DNA of 64,000 nucleotides from an uncultured Lachnospiraceae bacterium (GTDB lineage: Bacteria > Bacillota > Clostridia > Lachnospirales > Lachnospiraceae), in the NCBI GenBank assembly GCA_900548905.1, contig URMK01000005.1:124001-188000 (forward strand). Direction: 5' to 3'. A program made the translations under genes and the position numbers. The first letter of the stretch is position 1; each line of letters begins with the position of its first letter. Shown piece after piece: positions 8,352 through 16,044 of this stretch. The notes under the pieces are model-generated. The model was not told the DNA's origin. It made no database searches and worked only from the letters and a program-made list of their open reading frames with translations.

Positions 8352-9989
8352 ATGATTAGTGCAAGCAATGTGACCCTGCGTCTCGGGAAAAAGGCGCTTT
8401 TTGAAGAAGTTAATATTAAGTTTACGGAAGGAAACTGTTATGGTCTAATCGGTGCAAACGGCGCCGGCAAGTCCACCTTCTTAAAAATCCTTTCCGGTGT
8501 GCTGGAGCCTACCAACGGTGACGTGATAATCACTCCCGGCCAGCGTCTTTCCGTGCTGGAACAGGATCATTTCAAATATGATGATTTTACGGTTCTGGAC
8601 ACTGTAATTATGGGAAATGCGCGCCTTTATGAAATCATGAAGGAAAAGGACGCAATCTATGCCAAAGAGGATTTCAGCGATGAGGATGGCATCCGTGCCA
8701 GCGAACTGGAAGGGGAATTCGCCGAGATGGACGGCTGGGAAGCGGAGTCCAATGCCGCAAGCCTTCTGAACGGCCTTGGCGTGGAAACCGATTTCCACTA
8801 TTCCCTGATGAAGGATTTAAACGGCAGTCAAAAGGTGAAGGTACTCCTTGCCAAAGCGCTTTTCGGCAACCCGGACATCCTGCTTCTGGATGAACCTACC
8901 AACCATCTGGATCTGGATGCTATCGCCTGGCTGGAGGAGTTCCTCATCAATTTTGAAAATACGGTGATTGTTGTTTCCCATGACCGTTACTTCCTGAATA
9001 AGGTATGTACCCATATTGCAGATATTGATTATGGCAAGATCCAACTCTACGCGGGCAACTATGATTTCTGGTATGAATCCAGCCAGCTGCTCATCAAGCA
9101 GATGAAGGAAGCTAATAAAAAGAAGGAAGAAAAAATCAAGGAGCTGCAGGATTTTATTTCCCGTTTCTCCGCCAATGCTTCCAAATCCAAACAGGCTACC
9201 TCCAGGAAAAAGGCGCTGGAAAAAATTGAGCTTGATGAAATCAAGCCTTCCAGCAGAAAATATCCGTATATCGATTTCCGCCCCGACAGGGAAATAGGGA
9301 ACGAAGTGCTTACCGTTGAAGGAATTTCCAAAACCATTAACGGGGAAAAGGTGCTGAACAATATATCCTTTATTGTGGGACATAACGATAAAATTGCTTT
9401 TGTCGGAAGTACCGAGCTTGCCAAAACCACCCTTTTCCAAATCCTCATGGGTGAAATGGAACCGGATGAAGGAAGCTTTAAGTGGGGTGTTACCACCTCA
9501 CAGGCTTATTTTCCCAAGGACAGCACCAGGGAATTTGACAACGATTATACTATCGCCGACTGGCTTATGGGATATTCCCCTGTGGACGATATCACATATG
9601 TCCGCGGTTTTCTGGGACGTATGCTTTTTGCAGGAGAAGACGGCGTGAAGAAGGTCCGTATCCTTTCCGGTGGTGAAAAGGTCCGCTGTCTCCTATCCAA
9701 AATGATGATTTCCGGGGCCAACTGCCTGATTCTGGATGAACCGACCAACCATCTGGATATGGAATCCATTACCGCCCTTAACAACGGACTCATCAAATAC
9801 CCCGGTGTGGCCATCTTCGCCTGCCGTGACCACCAGTTTGTGCAGACTACGGCCAACCGTATTATGGAAATACTTCCGGACGGAACCTTACTTGATAAAA
9901 TTACTACCTATGACGAATATCTGGAAAGCGATGCTATGGCAAGAAAACGTACCGTTTATACTGCCAACAAGGAAGACGACGAAAATTAA
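8352..9989 (+). CDS. ABC-F family ATPase (YbiT/YkpA-like)
   Basis: A 545-residue soluble protein with two ABC cassettes joined by a charged linker (about 255-300, KQMKEANKKKEEKIKEL) and no membrane domain, the plan of ABC-F ribosome-associated translation factors. First cassette: Walker A GANGAGKST, signature LNGSQKVK in place of LSGGQ, Walker B LLLDEPTNHLDLD, switch SHDRYF. Second cassette: divergent P-loop GSTELAKTT, signature LSGGEKVR, ILDEPTNHLDME and a changed switch CRDHQF. These variants are common in clostridial relatives. The start has GGAGGAG upstream. Housekeeping role or drug protection cannot be separated from sequence. Confidence 0.9.
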   Translation: MISASNVTLRLGKKALFEEVNIKFTEGNCYGLIGANGAGKSTFLKILSGVLEPTNGDVIITPGQRLSVLEQDHFKYDDFTVLDTVIMGNARLYEIMKEKDAIYAKEDFSDEDGIRASELEGEFAEMDGWEAESNAASLLNGLGVETDFHYSLMKDLNGSQKVKVLLAKALFGNPDILLLDEPTNHLDLDAIAWLEEFLINFENTVIVVSHDRYFLNKVCTHIADIDYGKIQLYAGNYDFWYESSQLLIKQMKEANKKKEEKIKELQDFISRFSANASKSKQATSRKKALEKIELDEIKPSSRKYPYIDFRPDREIGNEVLTVEGISKTINGEKVLNNISFIVGHNDKIAFVGSTELAKTTLFQILMGEMEPDEGSFKWGVTTSQAYFPKDSTREFDNDYTIADWLMGYSPVDDITYVRGFLGRMLFAGEDGVKKVRILSGGEKVRCLLSKMMISGANCLILDEPTNHLDMESITALNNGLIKYPGVAIFACRDHQFVQTTANRIMEILPDGTLLDKITTYDEYLESDAMARKRTVYTANKEDDEN

Positions 9990-9996
9990 TTCTGAG

Positions 9997-10036
9997 AGGG
10001 GAAAGCTGCCGTCCTGTACGGAATGCTTTCCCTTTT
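9997..10036 (+). terminator. Intrinsic terminator after the ABC-F gene
   Basis: Stem GGGAAAGC / GCTTTCCC followed by TTTTG, eight bases past the stop codon. Confidence 0.75.
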
Positions 10037-10064
10037 GTAACGGTTCAGCACTTTTACGGTTACA
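10036..10064. repeat. Interspersed palindrome, family A
   Basis: TGTAAC...GTTACA ends with GGTTCAGC inside; sits between the ABC-F terminator and the PHP gene. Confidence 0.5.
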
Positions 10065-10082
10065 GAAAATGAGGTTATCAGC

Positions 10083-11000
10083 ATGCATATTGTAGACTTA
10101 CATGTTCATTCCGACAAATCAGACGGCAGCCTGTCTCCGTCCCGGCTGGTGGATCTGGCAAAGGAAAAAGGGCTGGATGCGTTCGCCCTCACCGATCACG
10201 ATACCATTGACGGGCTTGAGGAAGCCATCCGTTATAATGCCGCCGCGGAACATGCCACGGGAACCGGTCCCGTGAGCGCTGCTTCCGAAAATCCCGTTTC
10301 CGCCAAACATCTGGAAATCATCCCCGGCATTGAATTGTCTACCGAATATATGGGAAAGGATATTCATATCCTGGGTCTGTTTATTGACTATCACATGCCG
10401 GTATTCCAACAGCAGATCCGGGCATTTGTGGATTCCCGCATCCTCCGGAATGAGAAAATGTGCCGCTTACTGCAGGAGGCCGGTATCGACATCACTTTTG
10501 AAAAGCTTCAGGAGGCTTTTCCCGGATCTGTTATCACCCGGGGACACTACGCCAGATATCTTCTGGATCACGGCTATATCCGAAGCCTCCCCGAAGCCTT
10601 CGAAAGATATGTGGGCGATCGCTGCAAATACTTTGTCCCCCGGGAAAAAGTGACACCGGAACAGGCGGTACGCCTTATCCTCGATGCAAAGGGGCTCCCC
10701 ATCCTGGCACACCCCACGCTTTACCACATGGGAAAGGATGCCCTGCAGAAGCTGACAATGCGGCTGAAGGAGGCGGGGCTTGTCGGTATAGAAGCCGTAT
10801 ATTCGACCTATTCCGTCAAAGAAGAACGGGAAATGAAACGGCTGGCGGAAAGAAACCAACTGCTCATCAGCGGCGGCTCCGACTTCCATGGGAAAAGCAA
10901 GCCTGGGCTGGAAATGGCTACCGGCTACGGCGGTCTCCGGATTCCTGCCGACATCCTGGAAGCACTGCGCCAGAAACGAAAGGAATTATTTGATGAATAA
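10083..11000 (+). CDS. PHP-domain phosphoesterase (RNase AM / YciV-like)
   Basis: A 305-residue metal-dependent PHP phosphoesterase. Metal-binding motifs are complete: DLHVHSDKSDG at the N-terminus, TDHDT near 38, the Glu in PGIELSTEY, a RGHYAR motif, AHPTLYH, and C-terminal GGSDFHGKS. Relatives include RNase AM and 3',5'-nucleoside bisphosphate phosphatases; this protein could act on either. The next gene starts inside its last codons (ATGAATAA overlap), so the two are translationally coupled. Confidence 0.88.
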   Translation: MHIVDLHVHSDKSDGSLSPSRLVDLAKEKGLDAFALTDHDTIDGLEEAIRYNAAAEHATGTGPVSAASENPVSAKHLEIIPGIELSTEYMGKDIHILGLFIDYHMPVFQQQIRAFVDSRILRNEKMCRLLQEAGIDITFEKLQEAFPGSVITRGHYARYLLDHGYIRSLPEAFERYVGDRCKYFVPREKVTPEQAVRLILDAKGLPILAHPTLYHMGKDALQKLTMRLKEAGLVGIEAVYSTYSVKEEREMKRLAERNQLLISGGSDFHGKSKPGLEMATGYGGLRIPADILEALRQKRKELFDE

Positions 11001-11823
11001 AGAATGCATTTCTCCTAAAATCTTATTTACCGATATGGACGGAACCCTGCTGTTGGACAACAGCACCGTCTCCCCCGAAATGAAAACAGTCCTGGACCGT
11101 CTGACACAAGCCGGCCACAGGCTGGTACTCACCTCCGGCCGGCCCCTGGACAGCATCCTGGAGGTGATGGAGGCGGCCGGATTATTTTATCCGGGCACTC
11201 TGATCATTTCCAACAACGGAAGCCTTATTTATGACTGCTCTGCCCGTGCGCCCCTGATGGAAAAAACAGTAGCCTTTCCTATAGCCGCCGATATTATGGC
11301 TATGGCAAAAGAAAAAGGGATTCATTCCCAGACCTACACCGCACATGAAATCGTATGTGAAAGGGAGGATGAGGAGGTCATCCATTACCGGAAACGAATC
11401 CATATGCCCCTTGTCACCGCTGCGGATGTGCTCTCCGTATTGCAGCGGCCGCCTTATAAGGTCCATTGTATCCATCTCACCGACAAAACCTTGCTTGAAG
11501 CCTTAAAAAAAGAGGTGGAATTAAAGTACGGCGGGGTAATTACGGCTCAGTTTTCCAATGATCAATATCTGGAATTTTACAGCCGCGAAGCCGGCAAAGG
11601 AAACGCCATTCTGGAGGTATGCCGTCATTTCGGCATTCCGTCCGCCGACAGCGTCGCCGCAGGCGATGCCCCCAACGACATCTCCATGCTCCTGGCGGCC
11701 GGCACAGGGGTGGCCATGGCTAACGCAGACCCGTGTGTGAAAGAAGCTGCCGATTTCGTCACGTCCCTGGATAACGGGCATAACGGACTGATCGAAGCAA
11801 TCGAAAAATTCATCCTGTGCTGA
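10993..11823 (+). CDS. Cof-type HAD sugar/flavin phosphatase
   Basis: A 276-residue HAD hydrolase of the Cof/IIB type. Motif I FTDMDGTLL gives the nucleophile and general acid Asp residues, motif II is LTSGR, and motif IV GDAPNDISML binds Mg. The large cap between them marks the IIB class, which removes phosphate from sugar phosphates, FMN or PLP. The start has AGGAATTATTTG before it, and its ATG overlaps the PHP stop codon. A bidirectional terminator follows. Confidence 0.88.
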   Translation: MNKECISPKILFTDMDGTLLLDNSTVSPEMKTVLDRLTQAGHRLVLTSGRPLDSILEVMEAAGLFYPGTLIISNNGSLIYDCSARAPLMEKTVAFPIAADIMAMAKEKGIHSQTYTAHEIVCEREDEEVIHYRKRIHMPLVTAADVLSVLQRPPYKVHCIHLTDKTLLEALKKEVELKYGGVITAQFSNDQYLEFYSREAGKGNAILEVCRHFGIPSADSVAAGDAPNDISMLLAAGTGVAMANADPCVKEAADFVTSLDNGHNGLIEAIEKFILC

Positions 11824-11848
11824 CCCGTCCCGGTAATGCCGGAAAAAA

Positions 11849-11895
11849 GGAAGCCGTTTCAACCGGGGATTTGCCCGCGTGTTGAAACGGCTTCC
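11849..11895. terminator. Shared bidirectional terminator
   Basis: A 15-bp perfect stem GGAAGCCGTTTCAAC / GTTGAAACGGCTTCC between convergent genes. The leftward side has six T after the stem, giving the acyltransferase gene a good terminator; the rightward side has only TTGCTGTT. Confidence 0.8.
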
Positions 11896-11946
11896 TTGCT
11901 GTTACCTATAACATACGGATAACTCGCAGAACGTGCCTAATGTTGT

Positions 11947-13038
11947 TTACTCCCCATTCTCCTGCAGCACTTTTTCTTCTTTTGCCGCTTTTTCCCGCAG
12001 GACGCGTTTCAGCCGGTCATACAGAACCTTTCCCGCTATCGGGATAAATAGCATTCCCGCCATGTATACCAGGGTTTTCAGCACACCCGGCAGACTGTCC
12101 AGAAAGGTCATCTTCGGCAGAAGGGCGTCCAGAATCAGGGTATGGTATAAAAAGATATAAAGCGTATATCTGCCTATATACTGCATAAGCTGCAGAATCC
12201 GGTTCATTCCTTTTTTGTTCCAGAGAATCAGGAAGGAAACTCCTGCAAACAAAAAGAGTACGACGGCAAAGGAATATACCATCAGCGTAATGCCGGGAGG
12301 ATTTACCCGCAGCAGCCATCCGAACATGGACTCATCCCAGGCAAAACGGTCCCGGAGAAGAAAGCCAAGGGAAGCTGCCAGGAAAACACCGGCTCCCAGG
12401 GACGCGATTCCCGCCGTGCGTTTCTCCCGGAAAGAAATATGGAGGTCCGCCGCAAGCATCCCCGCCGCAAAAACAAAGAAATAAGTGCCGCCCAGCAGAT
12501 ATTTCCCTCCTCCATAGGTTTCCAATGCAAAGCTGTGCTTCATCAGGAACATGGAAACTATCCAGGCCAGCGCCAGAAACAGAATCCGGAACAGGACGCC
12601 GGCTTTCCCTCTTCTGCAATTCATAACAAGCAGATAAACTACCGGCGCCACAGCGATCAGCTGAAGGTAAATCAACACATAATAAAACTGCCCCTCCAGA
12701 TTAAAATTCACCGCCCATAATACATAAGCCCCCAGATTCAGCTGGAATCCGGCCCGGGCATACTGGTAAACCGCCACTGCCGCCAGATACGGGACAAGAA
12801 TTCTCCCCAGCCTTCTGAGCACCCACTTTCCGCCCGTTTCTTCCTTCTTTCTGTTCTGCAGGGAATAATAGGCCGTCATCCCTGCCAGAAAAATGAATAC
12901 GGTTACGGAATAGAAGAATATGTACTGAATGGTTTCGTCCTCGTACAAAATCCCCTTAACATGATCAACCAATACCGCCAATATCGCAAAGAATTTGGCG
13001 CAGTTAATCCAACCAATCTGTTTTTTTCCCTGAATCAT
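11947..13038 (-). CDS. Acyltransferase-3 family integral membrane protein
   Basis: A 363-residue polytopic protein with about ten hydrophobic helices. The N-terminus GWINCAKFFAILAVLVDHV carries the family's catalytic-type His after the first helix (usually written R-x10-H), and the central VFIFLAGM region is typical. Such proteins transfer acetyl or succinyl groups to exported polysaccharide, wall polymers or lipids; the acceptor is not evident. The nearest good Shine-Dalgarno (GGAGAG) lies 13 bases from the ATG, an unusually long gap. A long structured leader and a strong promoter lie upstream. Confidence 0.85.
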   Translation of the reverse strand: MIQGKKQIGWINCAKFFAILAVLVDHVKGILYEDETIQYIFFYSVTVFIFLAGMTAYYSLQNRKKEETGGKWVLRRLGRILVPYLAAVAVYQYARAGFQLNLGAYVLWAVNFNLEGQFYYVLIYLQLIAVAPVVYLLVMNCRRGKAGVLFRILFLALAWIVSMFLMKHSFALETYGGGKYLLGGTYFFVFAAGMLAADLHISFREKRTAGIASLGAGVFLAASLGFLLRDRFAWDESMFGWLLRVNPPGITLMVYSFAVVLFLFAGVSFLILWNKKGMNRILQLMQYIGRYTLYIFLYHTLILDALLPKMTFLDSLPGVLKTLVYMAGMLFIPIAGKVLYDRLKRVLREKAAKEEKVLQENGE

Positions 13039-13206
13039 GTAAAAATAATCTCTCCTTTTTTTGAAAACACGTCATGCGATTTCTTCTCACATCCTCCTAA
13101 GGGTCATGGGATGACCGGAAGGCGGCCTAAAAGCCTGGGCAATGCCAAATTTGGGCTTCGGCATAGCTGCAATCCTGTTTTGTTTAAATTTCACGCTCTC
13201 CTAAAC
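13039..13206 (-). promoter_or_regulatory. Long structured 5' leader, candidate cis-regulatory RNA
   Basis: About 168 bases are transcribed before the acyltransferase start. Leftward strand hairpins: GTTTA...TAAAC near the 5' end, ATGCC...GGCAT (13142-13164), GGC...GCC around 13123-13136, and GGTCAT-CCC-ATGACC (13102-13116), then a GGAGG and an ATGTGA / TCGCAT stem. I cannot match it to a riboswitch class I know, and see no U-tract terminator. Hypothesis only. Confidence 0.35.
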
Positions 13207-13212
13207 AAGTTC

Positions 13213-13242
13213 AGTATACCATCCTTTTTCCCTGCCGGTCAA
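13213..13242 (-). promoter_or_regulatory. Acyltransferase promoter
   Basis: Leftward -35 TTGACC (13237-13242), 18-base spacer, -10 TATACT (13213-13218). Confidence 0.75.
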
Positions 13243-13302
13243 TGCTTTTTCGTACAAGCTACGTTTTTCTGATCATTTTCGGGAACTGCGAAGGTTGCGT
13301 AA

Positions 13303-13358
13303 AACACAAAAACAGGTGTATAAAGCGGCTGTCCGGCAGCCATTACTTTATACACCTG
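13303..13358 (-). terminator. Long hairpin terminator of the acidic-protein gene
   Basis: Thirteen-bp stem CAGGTGTATAAAG / CTTTATACACCTG enclosing a second hairpin GGCTG-TCCG-GCAGCC, then TTTTTGTGTTTT on the leftward strand. It lies about 90 bases past the stop. Confidence 0.75.
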
Positions 13359-13448
13359 CTTTACGGAGCACCGGGGCAGCAGCCCGACGCCTATGTTTCC
13401 GGGAACTGTCCTGTCGTTCCTTTCCTTCTGTAATCCGCTTGCCGGGCC

Positions 13449-13715
13449 TCAGCCCTCCACAATCAGATATCTTCCGTCTCCCACGTCAAAAACCTCATCC
13501 GCTTCGAGAATTTCATCCAAATCAGCACCTTCCATATCAATGCCGGCTTCTTCGAAATAATCCTTCACTTCTTCTGCGGAATCAACCACAACAGCCATAC
13601 ACTCTTCCAGAAAAGCTTCTGCCTCTTCCAGATTGGAAGCCACATCTTCTTCAGGAAAGAGCTGTCCCTGGTTATTCAGAAAACACATTAAGACCGCATC
13701 ATCATAATCGTGCAT
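13449..13715 (-). CDS. Very acidic small protein of unknown function
   Basis: An 88-residue protein with 28 Asp/Glu against three basic residues, beginning MHDYDDAVLMCFLNN and ending GDGRYLIVEG. It has no signal peptide, membrane helix or recognised domain; heptad-like EEAEAFLEE stretches suggest helices. It is well supported as a gene: GGAAGGGAGG ribosome site, a near-consensus promoter of its own, and a long terminator. Although it sits downstream of the folate/polyphosphate gene run it is separately transcribed. DNA-mimic or cation-binding roles are only guesses from charge. Confidence 0.75.
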   Translation of the reverse strand: MHDYDDAVLMCFLNNQGQLFPEEDVASNLEEAEAFLEECMAVVVDSAEEVKDYFEEAGIDMEGADLDEILEADEVFDVGDGRYLIVEG

Positions 13716-13751
13716 CTTCTTCCCTCCTTCCTATTTGGTTCTTCTACATAA

Positions 13752-13780
13752 AATATACCGTCTATACCTGGTTTGTGCAA
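13752..13780 (-). promoter_or_regulatory. Promoter of the acidic-protein gene
   Basis: Leftward -35 TTGCAC (13775-13780), 17-base spacer, -10 TATATT (13752-13757). Confidence 0.8.
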
Positions 13781-13827
13781 GACTTTTTTCCGATTCGGCA
13801 CGATTCTTTCCCCTAATCCATAACAGT

Positions 13828-14628
13828 TCAGCCACGTCCGCATCGTTCCACAATCGTCTTCCAGACTCCCTTTTCCAGGTAGGAGGGACAGAGATAGCGA
13901 GCCGCCTCTTTTACCTCCGGTCTGGCGTTCTCCACCGCATAGCTGAAGCCCGCCGCCTCCATGAGGCCGATATCGTTGGTATTATCCCCAAAGGCCATGG
14001 TTTCTTCCCTGTCCACTCCGAAAACCTGCTGCAGCTTTTTCAGGGCATTTCCCTTGTCAACGGAAGCATCCATAAAATCCACCCACTCTTCACCGGCCAC
14101 ACAGGTTTTCACAAGCCCGCCCCACTGCGGGATCAGTACTTCTTCTCCCAGTTGACGGATACTGCCTCTGTGGTACACCGCCACCTTGAGAATCACTTCC
14201 TCCCGGGCGAGAACATCCTCCACCTGCCGGAAAATATTATGATATCCATATTTCATCATATCCAGAAAAGTCCTGTTTTTGGTCTCTAACAGGCTGCCGT
14301 GCGGGGTGGACACAACAAATTCATATTCCCCGCCAAGGCCGCGGAGCTGTTCCACAATCTGCCGCACATACTCCGGTTTCATGGCGGTAACCGCAAGATC
14401 TTTCCCTTTGTAATATAAATGGGCCCCGTTTTCCGCTATATAGCAGATTTTATCCTCCACCTCACGAAATACACTCCGTATGCTGGCAAGCTGTCTCCCG
14501 CTGGCACCGCAGAAGAGTATCCCCCGATCCGCCAGGCTTTTGATCTCCTCCACAATCTCCGGGTACAGATTGGGCGTAGAATCCGGAATCAGCGTTCCGT
14601 CAATATCAGAAGCTATCAATTTTATCAT
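13828..14628 (-). CDS. Cof-type HAD phosphatase
   Basis: A 266-residue IIB HAD hydrolase. Motif I is IASDIDGTLIP, motif II CGASGR, and motif IV FGDNTNDIGLM; the cap lies between. It probably removes phosphate from small phosphorylated metabolites. The ATG chosen has GAAGGA just upstream; the frame stays open further but into the region between genes. It follows the smaller HAD gene by 77 bases in the same direction with no terminator between, so they may share a message. It is a different subfamily from the neighbour at 14706. Confidence 0.87.
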   Translation of the reverse strand: MIKLIASDIDGTLIPDSTPNLYPEIVEEIKSLADRGILFCGASGRQLASIRSVFREVEDKICYIAENGAHLYYKGKDLAVTAMKPEYVRQIVEQLRGLGGEYEFVVSTPHGSLLETKNRTFLDMMKYGYHNIFRQVEDVLAREEVILKVAVYHRGSIRQLGEEVLIPQWGGLVKTCVAGEEWVDFMDASVDKGNALKKLQQVFGVDREETMAFGDNTNDIGLMEAAGFSYAVENARPEVKEAARYLCPSYLEKGVWKTIVERCGRG

Positions 14629-14705
14629 GTTCCTTCGGCCTTTCAAGCAATATTGGTATAGGGGCAGCAGGGTATATCCCGCCGCAGGACGGCAGCGCAT
14701 CGGGC

Positions 14706-15356
14706 TTACAGCAGTTCCAGCAGCTCCGCCGGCTTTTCGATGACGGCATCCGCATGGTTTTCCTCCAGCTCCCGCCTGTCCCGGAAGCCCCAAAGGACCC
14801 CCACGGTAAACAAACCCGCAGCTTTTCCGGTTTTCATATCCACACAGGTATCCCCCACATAGAGGAAATCTTCTTTTTCGAACCCCAGCTCTTCCCGGAT
14901 CCGATAGACACCTGCCGGATCGGGTTTCTTGGGCACGCCGTCCGTCTGACCCTGTATCCGGTCAAAACAGCCTGCTCCAAACAGGGTTTCCACTACACTA
15001 ATGCTGTTCTCATGCGCCTTATTGGACAAAACCGCAATCCGAATCCGCCGTTTCTTCAGTTCCTCCAAAAGCACGGTTATTCCTTCGTACGGCCTCACGT
15101 GATACATACAGTCCTTTTCGAACAGCCGGGTATATTCTTCAAATACCTCCTGAAAATGGATAAGCCCGGTATCTCCGGCCTTAAGAAGGGCACGGCGCAC
15201 CAAAACGGCCGCCCCGTCCCCCACAAAATATTTATAATCCGCCTCTTCGAATTCAGGCAGCCCGAACTTACGCAACGCCCTGTTCCCGCAATAGGTCAGG
15301 GACTCTATGGTGTTGGCAAGCGTGCCGTCCAAATCAAATATTACAGCTTTCTTCAT
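14706..15356 (-). CDS. HAD phosphatase, phosphoglycolate phosphatase-like
   Basis: A 216-residue class IA HAD hydrolase: nucleophile motif VIFDLDGTLANT, motif II VLSNK, Lys in PKKPDPAG, and motif IV YVGDTCVDMKTG. The length and small helical cap fit phosphoglycolate phosphatase (Gph) or pyrophosphatase PpaX-type enzymes. The start is the ATG before KKAVIF with AAAGGA upstream; a GTG six codons earlier is less likely. It lies 60 bases after maf, in the same long leftward run. Confidence 0.87.
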   Translation of the reverse strand: MKKAVIFDLDGTLANTIESLTYCGNRALRKFGLPEFEEADYKYFVGDGAAVLVRRALLKAGDTGLIHFQEVFEEYTRLFEKDCMYHVRPYEGITVLLEELKKRRIRIAVLSNKAHENSISVVETLFGAGCFDRIQGQTDGVPKKPDPAGVYRIREELGFEKEDFLYVGDTCVDMKTGKAAGLFTVGVLWGFRDRRELEENHADAVIEKPAELLELL

Positions 15357-15416
15357 CTTCCTATATCCTTTCACAGCGGCTCTGCCCCATCCCCCGCCGG
15401 CCAGCCCCCATCTTAC

Positions 15417-16016
15417 TCAGAGCAGCTTTCTCTTTTTCATCTCCTGGTAAACCCTTCCCACAGGAAGGCCGACCACATTGTTGTAGTCTCCGTCTATTCC
15501 GCGGATAAAAGCGGCAAAACGGCCCTGTATCCCATACGCTCCCGCCTTGTCCATCGGTTCCCCGGATTCCACATAACGGACAATTTCCTCCTCCGTCATC
15601 GGATACACCCGTACATCGGTACTCTCATAAAAACAAAAGGTTTCCGTCTTTCCCTGTTCCTGCCAGACCAGGGTGACACCGGTATAAACCTGGTGCACGT
15701 CTCCCTGAAGCATGCCCAGCATCCGGGCCGCCCGTTCCTCATCACCGGGTTTGCCCAGTATTTCCCCGCGGCAGGCTACGATCGTATCCGCGCCTATCAC
15801 CACCGCTGCTTTCTCCGGAGTCTTATCCTCCGCTGCAGCCTGCTTAAACACATCCATCGCTTTATGGAAGGAAAGTTCCTGCACCACCTCCCATGGAAGC
15901 TTTTTATCCGTCACTTCCTCCCAGCTGCTGGGACAAACTTCAAATTCCAGGCCTATCTGCGTCAGAAGCTCCCGCCTCCTGGGTGACGCAGACGCCAGTA
16001 TAATCTTATGCTTCAT
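15417..16016 (-). CDS. maf: Maf-type nucleotide pyrophosphatase
   Basis: A 199-residue Maf/HAM1-fold protein that hydrolyses dTTP/UTP or modified nucleotides to monophosphates, a house-cleaning role. The N-terminal substrate loop ILASASPRRRELL and the catalytic region VVIGADTIVACRGEILGKP are intact. GAGGAG lies nine bases before the start; the longer open frame upstream overlaps ppk and is not used. It is 28 bases after ppk. In many Firmicutes maf is placed with cell-shape genes, so its place beside ppk is less usual. Confidence 0.93.
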   Translation of the reverse strand: MKHKIILASASPRRRELLTQIGLEFEVCPSSWEEVTDKKLPWEVVQELSFHKAMDVFKQAAAEDKTPEKAAVVIGADTIVACRGEILGKPGDEERAARMLGMLQGDVHQVYTGVTLVWQEQGKTETFCFYESTDVRVYPMTEEEIVRYVESGEPMDKAGAYGIQGRFAAFIRGIDGDYNNVVGLPVGRVYQEMKKRKLL

Positions 16017-16044
16017 GCCGACATACTCCTCTTTCCTATCCCTT

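Noticed and set aside
13101..13146. GCCTGGGC-like string suggesting a ZTP riboswitch in the acyltransferase leader
   Set aside because: It is on the wrong strand for the gene and the rest of the ZTP consensus is absent.
13295..13816. 173-codon rightward frame across the acidic-protein gene
   Set aside because: Antisense to a well-supported small gene and spans its terminator hairpin.
14754..15986. 410-codon rightward frame over the HAD and maf genes
   Set aside because: Antisense shadow; both leftward genes have intact catalytic motifs and ribosome sites.
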